From the NCBI GenBank assembly GCA_040880025.1, contig JBBDJD010000010.1, positions 286,715-350,714 on the forward strand: DNA of 64,000 nt, in the 5' to 3' direction. Positions 34,224 to 43,822 of the stretch are shown piece by piece. The notes under the pieces are model-generated. The model saw only the letters and a program-made list of their open reading frames with translations. It was not told the DNA's origin and made no database searches. This stretch comes from RCIO01 sp040880025. GTDB taxonomy: Bacteria; Pseudomonadota; Alphaproteobacteria; Rhizobiales; Rhizobiaceae. The stretch's first letter is position 1. Every line of letters starts with the position of its first letter. The translations under genes and the position numbers were made by a program.

Positions 34224-34374
34224 TAGGTGCGCCGCCGATGTAAGCGGGCGGCCATCCCCTGTCAACGCCAATCTGGCCGTTGGCGCGCCGCATGGCCCCG
34301 GTGCGCCGCTTCGGGCGCGAATGCCGCACGGCGATGCGGCGGATTGGCTCGGGGGGCGGGCGCCGGGCAGCGCC

Positions 34375-34995
34375 TCAGTCGTCGAGGATTTCCTTCGACG
34401 CCACGGTGGAGTCGGCATTGAGCTTGTAGATGATCGGAACGCCGGTCCCGATCTCCACCTTGACGATCTCGTCGCCCGCCAGCCCGTCGAGCGCCATCAC
34501 CAGCGAGCGCAGCGAGTTGCCGTGTGCTGCGACCAGCACCGTCTCGCCGCGCAGCACATGCGGCAGGATCATGCGGATGTAATAGGGCCAGACCCGCGCG
34601 CCGGTGTCGCGCAGGCTCTCCCCGCCGGGCGGCTGGGTATCGTAGGAGCGGCGCCAGATATGGACCTGCTCCTCGCCCCATTTGGCGCGCGCGTCGTCCT
34701 TGTTGAGGCCCGCCAGGTCGCCGTAGTCGCGTTCGTTGAGCGCCTGGTCGCGCAGTGTCTCCAGCCCCTCCTGCCCGACTTCCTCCAATATGTGGTCAAG
34801 CGTGGCCTGGGCGCGGCTCAGCACCGAGGTGAAGGCGATGTCGAATTTCAGTTCGCGCGCCTTGAGCCTGCGCCCGGCGTCGATGGCCTCCTCGTGGCCC
34901 TTTTCCGTCAGGCCAGGATCGCGCCAGCCGGTGAACAGGTTCTTGAGATTCCATTCGCTCTGGCCGTGGCGGACGAGCACGAGGGTTCCGGACAT
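34375..34995 (-). CDS. gpmA: 2,3-bisphosphoglycerate-dependent phosphoglycerate mutase
   Basis: A 206-aa glycolytic enzyme interconverting 3- and 2-phosphoglycerate. The phosphohistidine motif LVRHGQSEWNLKNLFTGWRDPGLT is near the N-terminus, and the second His is in VAAHGNSLRSLVM. NERDYGDLAGLNKDDA is also typical. It is the short alphaproteobacterial form (E. coli GpmA is about 250 aa). It lies 30 bases after dapB on the same strand. Confidence 0.96.
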   Translation of the reverse strand: MSGTLVLVRHGQSEWNLKNLFTGWRDPGLTEKGHEEAIDAGRRLKARELKFDIAFTSVLSRAQATLDHILEEVGQEGLETLRDQALNERDYGDLAGLNKDDARAKWGEEQVHIWRRSYDTQPPGGESLRDTGARVWPYYIRMILPHVLRGETVLVAAHGNSLRSLVMALDGLAGDEIVKVEIGTGVPIIYKLNADSTVASKEILDD

Positions 34996-35025
34996 GGGCG
35001 AAGCCTTTCGAATTGGATGGGTTGA

Positions 35026-35841
35026 TCAGTTCTGGCCGAGACCGAGCACGTCGCGCATCGAGTAGAGCCCCGGCTTCTTGCCGTGCGCCCACAGCGCCGC
35101 CCGCACCGCGCCGCTGGCGAACAGGCTGCGGTCCTCGGCGCTGTGCGTTAGCGTCAGCCGTTCTCCGGAGCCGGCGAAAATCACCGAATGCTCCCCGACC
35201 ACCGAGCCGCCGCGCAACGTGGCGAAACCGATGGCGCCCTCGGGCCGCGGGCCGGTATGGCCGTCGCGCACGCGTACGCTCGAATTCTCAAGCCCGACGC
35301 CACGCCCTTCCGCCGCCGCCTCGCCGAGCAGCAGGGCGGTGCCCGAAGGCGCATCCACCTTGTGCCGGTGGTGCATTTCCAGCACCTCGATGTCGAAATC
35401 GGCAGGCAGCGCCCGCGCCGCCTGCTCGACCAGCACGGCGAGCAGGTTGACGCCTAGGCTCATATTGCCGGATTTCACGATCGTCGCATGGCGCGCGGCC
35501 GCCATGACGGCCTCGTCGTCCTCCGCCGACATGCCGGTGGTGCCGATGACATGAACGATGCGCGCCTGCGCGGCATAGCCGGCATAGGTCACGCTGGCGG
35601 CAGGCGTGCTGAAATCCAGAACGCCATCGGCCTTGGCGAAGACCGGCAGCGGATCGTCGGTAATCGCGACGCCAAGCTCGCCGATGCCGGCAAGTGCGCC
35701 GGCGTCCTTGCCGAGATCGGCCGAGCCCTCGCGCTCCACCGCGCCGGCAAGCCGCACGCCCTCTGTCTCGGCGATGACGCTGGTCAGCGTACGGCCCATG
35801 CGGCCCGCGGCGCCGACGACGACCAGTCCCATATCGCTCAT
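35026..35841 (-). CDS. dapB: 4-hydroxy-tetrahydrodipicolinate reductase
   Basis: A 271-aa enzyme of the lysine/diaminopimelate pathway. It has the Rossmann loop VVGAAGRMGR, the IGTTGMS segment, and the catalytic and substrate motif EMHHRHKVDAPSGTAL with the key His and Lys. GGAGAGG precedes the start. It lies between glk and gpmA in a same-strand run. Confidence 0.96.
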   Translation of the reverse strand: MSDMGLVVVGAAGRMGRTLTSVIAETEGVRLAGAVEREGSADLGKDAGALAGIGELGVAITDDPLPVFAKADGVLDFSTPAASVTYAGYAAQARIVHVIGTTGMSAEDDEAVMAAARHATIVKSGNMSLGVNLLAVLVEQAARALPADFDIEVLEMHHRHKVDAPSGTALLLGEAAAEGRGVGLENSSVRVRDGHTGPRPEGAIGFATLRGGSVVGEHSVIFAGSGERLTLTHSAEDRSLFASGAVRAALWAHGKKPGLYSMRDVLGLGQN

Positions 35842-35872
35842 GCTTCCGCCTCTCCTCGTCTCGTCCGTCCCG

Positions 35873-36901
35873 TCAATCCCTGCGCCAGCGCCGTCCGTCG
35901 GTCTCGATGCCGAAACGCATCGGGGTGCGCGCGAAATCGGTCAGCCCTGACAGCGCGCCACGCGGATGGGTGATGACATAGACTGGCATTCGCCGCAGCA
36001 GCTCCGTATGCGGCGCCTTGTCCTCGAAAGCCTTCTGGAACAGGCCTCGTTTCAGCGCCGGAATGATTTTCTGGGCGATGCCGCCGGTGAGGAACACCCC
36101 GCCCCGGCTCATGAACACCAGCGCCAGATCACCCGCCTGCCTGCCCAGGCAGGTGACGAAGAGATCGAGCGCCTCGACCGTTTCCGCGTCGGTGTCTTCC
36201 AGCGCGGCGCCGGTGATTTCGGCCGGCGTGGCGAAGCGCGGCGTGCCGCCATTCGCCTTCACCACCGCCCGGTAAATGTTGACCAGCCCGCGCCCGCACA
36301 GCATCTGCTCGGCCGAAATCCGGCCCTCGATCGGCTGCAGATGCGGCCAGATCTCGTAATCGCGCTCGCTACGCGGACCGATGTCGACATGCCCGCCCTC
36401 GCCGGGGACGGGGATCCAGATGTGGCGGGCATGGACCATGCCTGCAACGCCGAGACCGGTGCCGGGCCCCAGGACGACGCGGCTGCCCCACGGGTCGCTT
36501 TCGCCGTCGACGATGCACTCCATGCTCTCTTCGCCAAGCGCGACCGTGGCCAGCGCCTGGGCTTCGAAATCGTTGAGCACGACGATGTCGGACAGCCCGA
36601 GCTTTTCGAACATCTCTTTCGGACGCACCACCCAATCGCAATTGGTGAGATCGATCTCGTCGCCGCTGACCGGACCGGCCACGGCCAGCACCGCCGAACG
36701 TGGCTGGACCGACGTGCGGTCGAGAATGGCCGACTGGATCGCGTCGTCTATATTGTTGAAGTCTGCGGTCTTTACGTTGGGAAACTCGGTCGGCTCCGCC
36801 TGTGAGTCCACAAGAATGGCGAAGCGCGCATTCGTGCCGCCGATGTCGCCGATCAGGATCGGGAAATCGAGTACATTCAGTTCGTCGTCCCGGTCCTGCA
36901 T
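35873..36901 (-). CDS. glk: glucokinase
   Basis: A 342-aa glucokinase of the proteobacterial Glk group (hexokinase fold). LIGDIGGTNARFAIL is the N-terminal phosphate loop; LNDFEAQALA, GPGTGLGVAG and PGEGGHVDIGPR carry the sugar-binding and catalytic residues. I chose the ATG at 36901, which puts the phosphate loop near residue 20; the frame stays open upstream without family features. It lies 31 bases before dapB. Confidence 0.95.
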   Translation of the reverse strand: MQDRDDELNVLDFPILIGDIGGTNARFAILVDSQAEPTEFPNVKTADFNNIDDAIQSAILDRTSVQPRSAVLAVAGPVSGDEIDLTNCDWVVRPKEMFEKLGLSDIVVLNDFEAQALATVALGEESMECIVDGESDPWGSRVVLGPGTGLGVAGMVHARHIWIPVPGEGGHVDIGPRSERDYEIWPHLQPIEGRISAEQMLCGRGLVNIYRAVVKANGGTPRFATPAEITGAALEDTDAETVEALDLFVTCLGRQAGDLALVFMSRGGVFLTGGIAQKIIPALKRGLFQKAFEDKAPHTELLRRMPVYVITHPRGALSGLTDFARTPMRFGIETDGRRWRRD

Positions 36902-37096
36902 ACGCACCCTGTGGTCGTTCGGCTGAACAGTCCGGCCGGTATCCCGGCGGGCCGCCAAAAATGTCTCCTCAGCACCTGCCGCCAGGCTCGCGGCGGCAGG
37001 GCGCAAACGCCATAACACAGACTTCCGGAAGGTGCATCAGCACCCGCGAGGATTGTTCAAATGCCCGTCACGCCGCCGCCCTGGCGGCTGTGCGCT

Positions 37097-38125
37097 CTAG
37101 TTCGCGGGCCGCCAGCTTGGAAGCGGAATGTCGATCGCCGGCAGGGGCGAGAAAGCATGCGCGGTGACAGACGGCATGGCGCGCGGGATCACGCCGCTTC
37201 CGTCCACGGTGACCGCCTCGGCTGAAGCCGGCGCGGGCGCTTCCAGTACCGCTCGGCACTCACTGGGCAGGCTGGCCATCGTCATGACATCGCGGGCCTT
37301 CGGCTTGGCGGGTCCGGTGGCTGGCCGCCACGGCTCCTCGGTGAACCACCAGGCGAGAGAATCGTCGCAGCCGTCGGCGCGCGGCGGCGCCGACTGCGGC
37401 TTGCAGCCGGGCGATCCGTCGGGGCAGCCGATGCGCACGTGGAAATGCGAATCGTGCCCCCAGAACGGCCTGACCTTGGAGAGCCACGACCGGTCGCCTT
37501 GCGCCGTGTCGCACAGCTTCTTCTTGATGCCGGGATGGACGAGGATGCGTTCGACATTGCGGTAGCTGGCCGCGCGCTGCAATACCGCCTCGTGAGCGCG
37601 CGTCCATTTGCGGTCATCGACGTAGAGCGAATCGCGCTTCAGCAGAGATACCGCGCTGATGCTCTCGCGTTCGCCGTAGCTGAACCTGCGCGCCGGCATC
37701 GGCATGAACCAGATATCGGCGTCGAGCCCGATCTGGTGCGAGGCGTGGCCGGTCAGCATCGGTCCGCCGCGCGGCTGCGACATGTCGCCGAGCAGCAGGC
37801 CCTGCCATCCGTCGGCTGCCGCGTCGCGCGACAGGCGCTCAAGCGTTTGCACCAGTTCCGGATGTCCCCAGTGGCGGTTGCGCGACAGGCGCATGCCCTG
37901 CCAGTTCGGGCCGTCGGCCGACATGGCCACGCCACCGGCGAAACAGCCTTTCGAGTAAAACCCGACGGATTTGGCCGGCATGGCGGCCGGAAGCGGCCTG
38001 GCGGCGAACAGGTCCTTCGCCAGGGGCTCCTTGGCCGGTGCGGCGATTGACGCCATGCAAAGCCCCGCCGCGAGACAGGCGAGAAAGATCGCCGACTTGT
38101 GAATTGCGCTGCGCGCCTTCATCAT
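37097..38125 (-). CDS. mepA: penicillin-insensitive murein endopeptidase
   Basis: A 342-aa exported LAS-type zinc peptidase. A signal peptide (about 1-31) is followed by FYSKGCFAGG, LLGDMSQPRGGPMLTGHASHQIGLDADIW (zinc-binding His and Asp) and FWGHDSHFHVRIGCP (HxH). It cleaves D-Ala-meso-DAP cross-links in peptidoglycan. The Pro/Ala-rich C-terminal tail of about 70 residues is longer than in the E. coli enzyme (274 aa). Confidence 0.93.
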   Translation of the reverse strand: MMKARSAIHKSAIFLACLAAGLCMASIAAPAKEPLAKDLFAARPLPAAMPAKSVGFYSKGCFAGGVAMSADGPNWQGMRLSRNRHWGHPELVQTLERLSRDAAADGWQGLLLGDMSQPRGGPMLTGHASHQIGLDADIWFMPMPARRFSYGERESISAVSLLKRDSLYVDDRKWTRAHEAVLQRAASYRNVERILVHPGIKKKLCDTAQGDRSWLSKVRPFWGHDSHFHVRIGCPDGSPGCKPQSAPPRADGCDDSLAWWFTEEPWRPATGPAKPKARDVMTMASLPSECRAVLEAPAPASAEAVTVDGSGVIPRAMPSVTAHAFSPLPAIDIPLPSWRPAN

Positions 38126-38213
38126 TTCCGCTCCGAACCGCTCATGCTCCGCCAGCCAGCCCGACTCTCAACATAACACGGCAAAGGAATCGTAAACATG
38201 CGCGGCTTCCCGC

Positions 38214-39092
38214 CTAGGAACGGCCTCGCCAGTTTCCCTCGCGCCACATCGCGGTCAGCGCGTCGCGATAGTTGTGAAAGCACAGCGTGTAGCCGGACGC
38301 GCGGAGCCTGGCATTCGAGACGCGGCGGCTGTCGGCATAGAACGACCGCGCCATTGCGCTGAGCTCGGCGTCCTCGAACGGGGTTTCCGGCGGCGGCGGG
38401 ACCCCCATGAGCCCGGCGGCGAAAGCGATCACATCCTGCGGCGGCGCGGGCTCGTCATCGGCCAGGTTGAAAATGCCGCCGGTCCGGCCGAGCGCCAGAT
38501 GCCGGGTGAAGCCGGCGATATCGTCGACATGAATCCGGCTGAAAACCTGGCCGGGCTTCACGATGCGGTGGGCGACGCCGCTTTCCAGCTTGGTGAAGGC
38601 GTTGCGTCCCGGCCCGTAGATGCCGGCAAGCCGCAGCACCGCAACGGCAACGCCCGCCGTCTCTCCGGCCGCAATCCAGTCGCGCTCGGCATCGATGCGC
38701 GCCCGCCCCCGCCGCGACGTCGCGCGGCATTCGCTCTCCTCGTCCACCCAATCGCCGTCGTGATTGCCGTAGACGCCAACGGTCGAATAGTAGCCGGCCC
38801 ACAGGAGATTTGGCATCGCTTCGGTGATTGGCTCCGTCAGGTGCCTGAGTAGCGGATCGCCGCCCTCTCCGGGCGCGGCGGAATGGACGACATGCGTCGC
38901 CTGGGCCATCACCTCGGCAAGTTCGGGCTCGATCTTCAAACCGTCGAAGTGCACCGGCCGGATGCCCGCCCGCTCCAGCGCGCCGAACCTTTCCTTGTCC
39001 CGGGTCGTTCCGGCGATCCAGTCGGCTTCGTTGGCGATCTGCCGGGCAAATTCCCGCGCCGAATAGCCGGCGCCGAGCAGGAGTATGCGCAT
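38214..39092 (-). CDS. SDR/NAD-dependent epimerase-like protein (YeeZ type)
   Basis: A 292-aa extended-SDR-like protein with the Rossmann start RILLLGAGYSAREFARQI, a YSTVGVYGNHDGDWVDE segment in place of the classic YxxxK, RLAGIYGPGRNAF, and FNLADDEPAPPQDVI near the C-terminus. The substrate is unknown. The ATG at 39092 overlaps the queG stop by ATGA, and this short start suits the glycine loop near the N-terminus. It is co-transcribed with queG. Confidence 0.85.
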   Translation of the reverse strand: MRILLLGAGYSAREFARQIANEADWIAGTTRDKERFGALERAGIRPVHFDGLKIEPELAEVMAQATHVVHSAAPGEGGDPLLRHLTEPITEAMPNLLWAGYYSTVGVYGNHDGDWVDEESECRATSRRGRARIDAERDWIAAGETAGVAVAVLRLAGIYGPGRNAFTKLESGVAHRIVKPGQVFSRIHVDDIAGFTRHLALGRTGGIFNLADDEPAPPQDVIAFAAGLMGVPPPPETPFEDAELSAMARSFYADSRRVSNARLRASGYTLCFHNYRDALTAMWREGNWRGRS

Positions 39093-40282
39093 CAGTGCGA
39101 TGCTCCGGATTGCGCCGCCGCTGACGCGGCCAGCCATTCACTGCGCACGTCGCCGTCGCTTTCGGATTTCATGGCCCCGTTCGCCCTTTGCGCCGTTTCA
39201 ACCGGCGCCAGTTGCGACAGCGCCCAGATCGCGGCCCCGCGCACCACCGGCGCCGGGTCGCTCACGAGCTTTTCACATTGCGGCGCGAGTTCGGCCTTTC
39301 CGGAATTCCCCGCCGCGATCAGCACGTTGCGGATGAAGCGGTCGCGGCCGATGCGCTTGACCGGCGAGCCGGAGAAGAACGCGCGGAAGGCGGTATCGTC
39401 GAGCTCAAGCAGATCGGCGAGCCGTGGCTGCCGAAGATCGTCGCGCGCGATCAGCTTCGCCTCGCGCGCTTCCTGGGCGAACTTGTTCCACGGGCAGACG
39501 GCCAGGCAGTCGTCGCAGCCATAGATGCGGTTGCCGATCGCGCGGCGGAATTCATTCGGGATCGGCCCCCTGTGTTCGATGGTGAGGTAGGAGATGCAGC
39601 GCCGCGCATCGAGCTGGTATGGCGCGGGAAACGCGTCGGTCGGACAGATGTCGAGACAGGCGCGACACGAGCCGCAGCTGTCGGGCTCCGGCGTGTCGGT
39701 CTCGATCTCCGCCGTCGTGAAGATCACGCCGAGAAACAGCCACGAGCCGAGTTCGCGGCTGACCAGATTGGTGTGCTTGCCCTGCCAGCCGAGGCCGGCG
39801 GCGGCCGCCAGGGGCTTTTCCATCACCGGCGCCGTATCGACGAAGACCTTCACGTCCGCCCCCGAGCGTGAAGCGAAGCGCCCGGCGATCTCCTTCAGCC
39901 TGCCCTTGATGAGGTCATGGTAATCGCGGTTGCGGGCATAGACCGAGATCGTCGCCCGATCGGTCCTTTCAAGCGACGCCATTGGATCGCTGTCGGGTCC
40001 GTAGTTCATCGCCAGCATGACGACGCTGCGGACATCCGGCCACAAAGCACGCGGGCTGCCGCGCCGATCGGACGTTTCCGCCATCCAGCCCATCGTGCCG
40101 TGGCGGCCGCGTGCGATGAACTCGTTGAGCCGGCCGCTCATGTCGGGCACGGCGTCGGCGGAGACCACCCCAATTGCGTCAAAACCGGCCTTCCGCGCGG
40201 CGTTCTCCACGAATGCGCGCAGGCGGGCGGGATCGCTGGTCGATCCTGCTTTCGGCCTGGCTATGGTTCGGTCTTCGATCAT
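39092..40282 (-). CDS. queG: epoxyqueuosine reductase
   Basis: A 396-aa iron-sulfur, cobalamin-dependent enzyme that catalyses the last step of tRNA queuosine synthesis. Two 4Fe-4S cluster motifs are seen (CGSCRACLDICPTDAF and CDDCLAVCPWNKFA). Upstream are VFVDTAPVMEKPLAAAAGLGWQGKHTNLVSRELGSW, which belong to the catalytic and cobalamin region, and a HEAT-like C-terminus (RNVLIAAGNSG). It is coupled to the epimerase-like gene downstream. Confidence 0.95.
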   Translation of the reverse strand: MIEDRTIARPKAGSTSDPARLRAFVENAARKAGFDAIGVVSADAVPDMSGRLNEFIARGRHGTMGWMAETSDRRGSPRALWPDVRSVVMLAMNYGPDSDPMASLERTDRATISVYARNRDYHDLIKGRLKEIAGRFASRSGADVKVFVDTAPVMEKPLAAAAGLGWQGKHTNLVSRELGSWLFLGVIFTTAEIETDTPEPDSCGSCRACLDICPTDAFPAPYQLDARRCISYLTIEHRGPIPNEFRRAIGNRIYGCDDCLAVCPWNKFAQEAREAKLIARDDLRQPRLADLLELDDTAFRAFFSGSPVKRIGRDRFIRNVLIAAGNSGKAELAPQCEKLVSDPAPVVRGAAIWALSQLAPVETAQRANGAMKSESDGDVRSEWLAASAAAQSGASH

Positions 40283-40315
40283 TCCGGCCCCTAGTATGGG
40301 CGAGCAAGCGCCGGA

Positions 40316-41005
40316 TCAGAAGTCCAGATCGGCGTAATGCGATACGGGCGACAGGCCGCGCACCCGGTCCGACAGCAGCGGGCGGAAGGACGGCCGCGAT
40401 TTCATGCGCTGGTACCAATCACGCGCCGCGCCGTGATCTGTCCAGTCGATCTCGCCCAGATAGTCGAGCACCGACAGCGAGGCCGCCGCCGCGAGATCGG
40501 CGTAGGTAAGGCGCGCACCGGACAGCCAGTTGCGTGTCGCGGCCAGCCAGTTCGTGTATTTCATATGCTGCTTGATGTTGGTGCGCGCCGCGCGGATCAC
40601 CGAAGCGTCCGGCGCGCCGCCGGCGCCCTCGTTCATCTGCGGCTTCAGCACCCGTTCACGCACCAGGTGGCGCAGGACATCCTGCTCGGCCTTGCCCAGA
40701 TACCAGTCGGTGAGGCGGCGGATCTCGGCGCGCTCGAACGGGTCTTCGGCGAACAGCCGCTTGTCGCGCTTGAAGGCGCCGCGCGTTTCGTCGACATATT
40801 CCGCAATCACCTGCGCGCCGACGATCGGCACGTCGCCTTCGGCCAGAAGCACTGGAACCGAGCCGGCCGGGTTGAGCGCCAGGAATTCCGGCCGCCTCTG
40901 CCACGGCTTTTCCTCGATCAATGCCAGCTCCTCGCCATATTCGGCGAAGCTGAGGCGGACAAAACGGGAAGAAGCCGAAAGCGGGAAATGAAAAAGCGTG
41001 AGCAT
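40316..41005 (-). CDS. fzlA: GST-fold protein, FzlA-like
   Basis: A 229-aa glutathione-S-transferase-fold protein. An N-terminal thioredoxin-like half (LFHFPLSASSRFVRLSFAEYG; LNPAGSVPVLL) precedes a helical half (RAEIRRLTDWYLGKAEQDVL; LTYADLAAAASLSVLDYLGEIDW), with a C-terminus LSPVSHYADLDF. It resembles the alphaproteobacterial FtsZ-binding protein FzlA, which supports constriction and is not a classical GST. The position between queG and uppP is the usual rhizobial one. The start at 41005 fits the fold. Confidence 0.82.
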   Translation of the reverse strand: MLTLFHFPLSASSRFVRLSFAEYGEELALIEEKPWQRRPEFLALNPAGSVPVLLAEGDVPIVGAQVIAEYVDETRGAFKRDKRLFAEDPFERAEIRRLTDWYLGKAEQDVLRHLVRERVLKPQMNEGAGGAPDASVIRAARTNIKQHMKYTNWLAATRNWLSGARLTYADLAAAASLSVLDYLGEIDWTDHGAARDWYQRMKSRPSFRPLLSDRVRGLSPVSHYADLDF

Positions 41006-41165
41006 GAATACCTTAAGGTCTGGCCCCCGACCTCTGGTCATTTTGCCGACGGACGGCTAATTGTCGGCGGCCCGAATCCACAGCCGGTCGGAAAGCCGGG
41101 CCACGGTGCGGAGCTATAGGACGCACGGCCTGCCCTGACAAGCCGCAGCATCTCCCGGAGGATCG

Positions 41166-41972
41166 ATGGCTTCACAGACAATTGCCGATGCGCTTCTGCT
41201 TGGCATTCTTGAAGGCCTGACCGAGTTCATACCCGTCTCGTCGACTGGACATATCCTGCTCGCGGGACATTTTCTGGGCTTTGAGTCGACCGGCAAGGCG
41301 TTCGAGGTTCTGATTCAGCTTGGCGCGATTCTGGCGATCCTCAGCGTCTATGCGGCCCGCCTGTGGTCGATGCTGGTCGCCCTGCCAACCGACCGAGGCA
41401 CGCAATATTTCGTCGGCGGCATTCTGCTCGCCTTTCTGCCGGCGGCCGTGATCGGCTATCTGGCGCGCGACTTCATCAAGACGGTGCTGTTCGAATCGCC
41501 CGCCTTGATCTGCACGACGCTGGTTCTTGGCGGCATCGTGCTCTTGTGGGTCGACCGCTGGGCGCTCAATCCGCGCTATGACGACGTGACGAAGTTCTCC
41601 TGGAAGGTCTATCTCGGCATCGGGCTGTTCCAGTGCCTGGCGATGATCCCCGGCACCTCGCGCTCGGGCTCGACCATCGTCGGCGCGTTGCTTCTCGGTA
41701 CCGACAAGCGTTCGGCGGCGGAGTTTTCCTTCTTCCTCGCCATGCCGACCATGGTCGGCGCCTTCGCGCTCGACCTGTTCAAGAACCGCGACATCCTCAC
41801 GGCCGCCGATCTGCCGATCATCGCGGCGGGTTTTATCGCTGCCTTCATCGTGGCGGTCTTCGTGGTGCGCGGCCTGCTCAATTTCGTGTCGAAGCGCGGC
41901 TACGCGCTGTTCGGCTGGTGGCGCATCGCCGTCGGCTCCGCTGGTTTCGCAGCGCTGGCGGTCTGGGGCTGA
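41166..41972 (+). CDS. uppP: undecaprenyl-diphosphate phosphatase
   Basis: A 268-aa inner-membrane BacA-type protein with about eight spans. It recycles the lipid carrier for peptidoglycan and other polymers. The two signature motifs are present: EGLTEFIPVSSTGHI near the N-terminus and PGTSRSGSTIVGALLLG. A CGGAGG box precedes the ATG. It is divergent from fzlA and converges with the TauE/SafE gene after four bases. Confidence 0.96.
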   Translation: MASQTIADALLLGILEGLTEFIPVSSTGHILLAGHFLGFESTGKAFEVLIQLGAILAILSVYAARLWSMLVALPTDRGTQYFVGGILLAFLPAAVIGYLARDFIKTVLFESPALICTTLVLGGIVLLWVDRWALNPRYDDVTKFSWKVYLGIGLFQCLAMIPGTSRSGSTIVGALLLGTDKRSAAEFSFFLAMPTMVGAFALDLFKNRDILTAADLPIIAAGFIAAFIVAVFVVRGLLNFVSKRGYALFGWWRIAVGSAGFAALAVWG

Positions 41973-41976
41973 CTGG

Positions 41977-42747
41977 TCAGGCGATCAGGGCGGCAATTCC
42001 GCCGCGCATCAGCCACAGCGCCAGCAGCGTCACCGCGATCCTGAACCAGAAACGGAAGCGCTCTTCCGGCATGCTGTCCAGCAGCCGGGAGCCGGAAATC
42101 GTGCCGAGATAGCCGGCCACGATCATGACAGCGACCAGCGGCACCCAGCGCGCGAAGGCGAAGCCGGCGATGGTGAAGGCGATTACCTTCAGAAGATGCT
42201 GGACGGTCATGCCGGCGGCATGGGTGGCGATCAGCGCCTTGCGGTCATCTGGGATGATCTGGGCGAAGAAGGCCGACAATAACGGCCCGGTCGCGCCGAA
42301 AAACATGTTGGCGAGCGCGATAACGCCGCTGCCGAAGGCAAGCCCAGCGCCGCGGAGATTCTCCACCCCGGGGATGCGCGTCCAGGTGATCGCGATGATA
42401 AAGACCCCGAGCGCCAGTTTCAGAAGCGCATCGGGAAGCTGCAGCACGAGCATTGCCCCGACGGCGGCCCCCGCCAGGCTGCCGATCAGGAACGGCGTGG
42501 CGATGCCGAAACGGATATGCGCGCGCTGATGCCAGGCGCGGCCCGTATTGGAGCCGAGCTGCACCGCGCCATGGACGGGGATCAGCGCCGCGACCGGCAG
42601 GAATGCGCCGAGGATCGCCAGCATGGCCACGCCGCCGCCCAGCCCGAAGGCGGCGGTGAAGGCTGAGGTGAAGAAGGATGCGGCGATGAGCAGAAGCGCC
42701 GCCGACGGCGGAATCGCCTCCGGCAGCAGGGCGACGAGACTGTCCAA
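41977..42747 (-). CDS. sulfite exporter TauE/SafE family protein
   Basis: A 256-aa membrane protein with about eight spans in two repeats (AFGLGGGVAMLAILGAFLP; FGSGVIALANMFFGATGPLLSAFF). Members transport small organosulfur or sulfur oxyanions, but most are uncharacterised. It probably starts at the TTG at 42747, seven bases after the stop of the NDUFA9-like gene, so the two are likely co-transcribed. Confidence 0.88.
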   Translation of the reverse strand: MDSLVALLPEAIPPSAALLLIAASFFTSAFTAAFGLGGGVAMLAILGAFLPVAALIPVHGAVQLGSNTGRAWHQRAHIRFGIATPFLIGSLAGAAVGAMLVLQLPDALLKLALGVFIIAITWTRIPGVENLRGAGLAFGSGVIALANMFFGATGPLLSAFFAQIIPDDRKALIATHAAGMTVQHLLKVIAFTIAGFAFARWVPLVAVMIVAGYLGTISGSRLLDSMPEERFRFWFRIAVTLLALWLMRGGIAALIA

Positions 42748-42753
42748 GCGGCC

Positions 42754-43728
42754 TTAGCCTTCCACCTTGCGGGTGAACTGGCCGGCCGGCCGGTAGGTCC
42801 AAAGGTAGTTCGGCAGAATGGCTTCGATCGTGCGCGGCCTGATGCCGAGACCCTCCAGCGTGCGGCCGTCCTGCTTCGCCTTTTCCGACACGACATTGTC
42901 GTTCCGCAGCTGCTTGACCTGATCGGTGGTGAGAAGCGGGTTTGGCAACAGGCCGAGGATCGCGCCCTGTATTCTCGCCAGCCACCATGGAACGGGAACC
43001 AGCATGCGCTTTCGGTCGATGACCTCGAGCATTTCCTCCATGCATTCGCGGAAGGTCAGCACGCGCGGCCCGCCGAGCTCGAGAATGCGGCCGCCCCCGA
43101 CCGACCCATCGACGTGCCGGGCAATCACCTCGGCGACGTCTCCGACATAGACCGGCTGGAACTTCGTGTGGCCGCCGCCGATCAGCGGCAATGCCGGGCT
43201 GAACCGCGCCATATTGGCGAAGCGATTGAAGAATTGGTCCTCGGGGCCGAAGATGATGGACGGGCGCACGATCAGCGCGTTTTTCACCGTTTCCAGAACC
43301 GCCTTTTCGCCCCGCGCCTTGGCGCTGGCATATTCGGATTCGCTCTCAAGATCGGCGCCGATGGCCGAGATGTGGGTCAAGCCCGCGCCCTCGGCCCTCG
43401 CGGCCTCAGCCACTGCATGCGCGCCGAATTCCTGCACCGCGCCGAAGGTCTGGCGTCCGCTTTCGTGGAGGATGGCGACCAGATTGATGACATGGTCGGC
43501 GCCCTTGACCGCGCGGTCGACCGACCAGCGCACCCTGACATTGGCCTGAACCGGCTGGATCTGCCCGACATTGCCGAGAAAGGTGACGTGGTTGGCGAGG
43601 TCCGGCCGCCGCACGGCGACGCGGATGCGGTAGCCCCTCCGAGCCAGAGCCTGCACCAGATGCCGGCCAAGGAATCCCGACCCGCCGAACACGGTGATCA
43701 GCTTGGGTTTGGAGGAAATCGTCGTCAT
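42754..43728 (-). CDS. complex I NDUFA9-like NAD-binding protein
   Basis: A 324-aa atypical SDR: TVFGGSGFLGRHLVQALARRGY, VNLVAILHESGRQTF, THISAIGADLESESEYASAKARGE with Tyr and Lys, RPSIIFGPEDQFFNRFA. It is the bacterial counterpart of the NDUFA9/39-kDa accessory subunit of complex I. In bacteria it may bind NADPH and a quinone- or lipid-related ligand; that role is not proven. It is followed by the TauE/SafE gene. Confidence 0.9.
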   Translation of the reverse strand: MTTISSKPKLITVFGGSGFLGRHLVQALARRGYRIRVAVRRPDLANHVTFLGNVGQIQPVQANVRVRWSVDRAVKGADHVINLVAILHESGRQTFGAVQEFGAHAVAEAARAEGAGLTHISAIGADLESESEYASAKARGEKAVLETVKNALIVRPSIIFGPEDQFFNRFANMARFSPALPLIGGGHTKFQPVYVGDVAEVIARHVDGSVGGGRILELGGPRVLTFRECMEEMLEVIDRKRMLVPVPWWLARIQGAILGLLPNPLLTTDQVKQLRNDNVVSEKAKQDGRTLEGLGIRPRTIEAILPNYLWTYRPAGQFTRKVEG

Positions 43729-43822
43729 TGCGGGCTCCGTCGCTATCCGCCCGCTTCATAGTCGTTTTCGTCGCGCAGGCAAAGGGTGCGAAGCGCCGCG
43801 GCCGGCCCCTTTCAGATGCGCT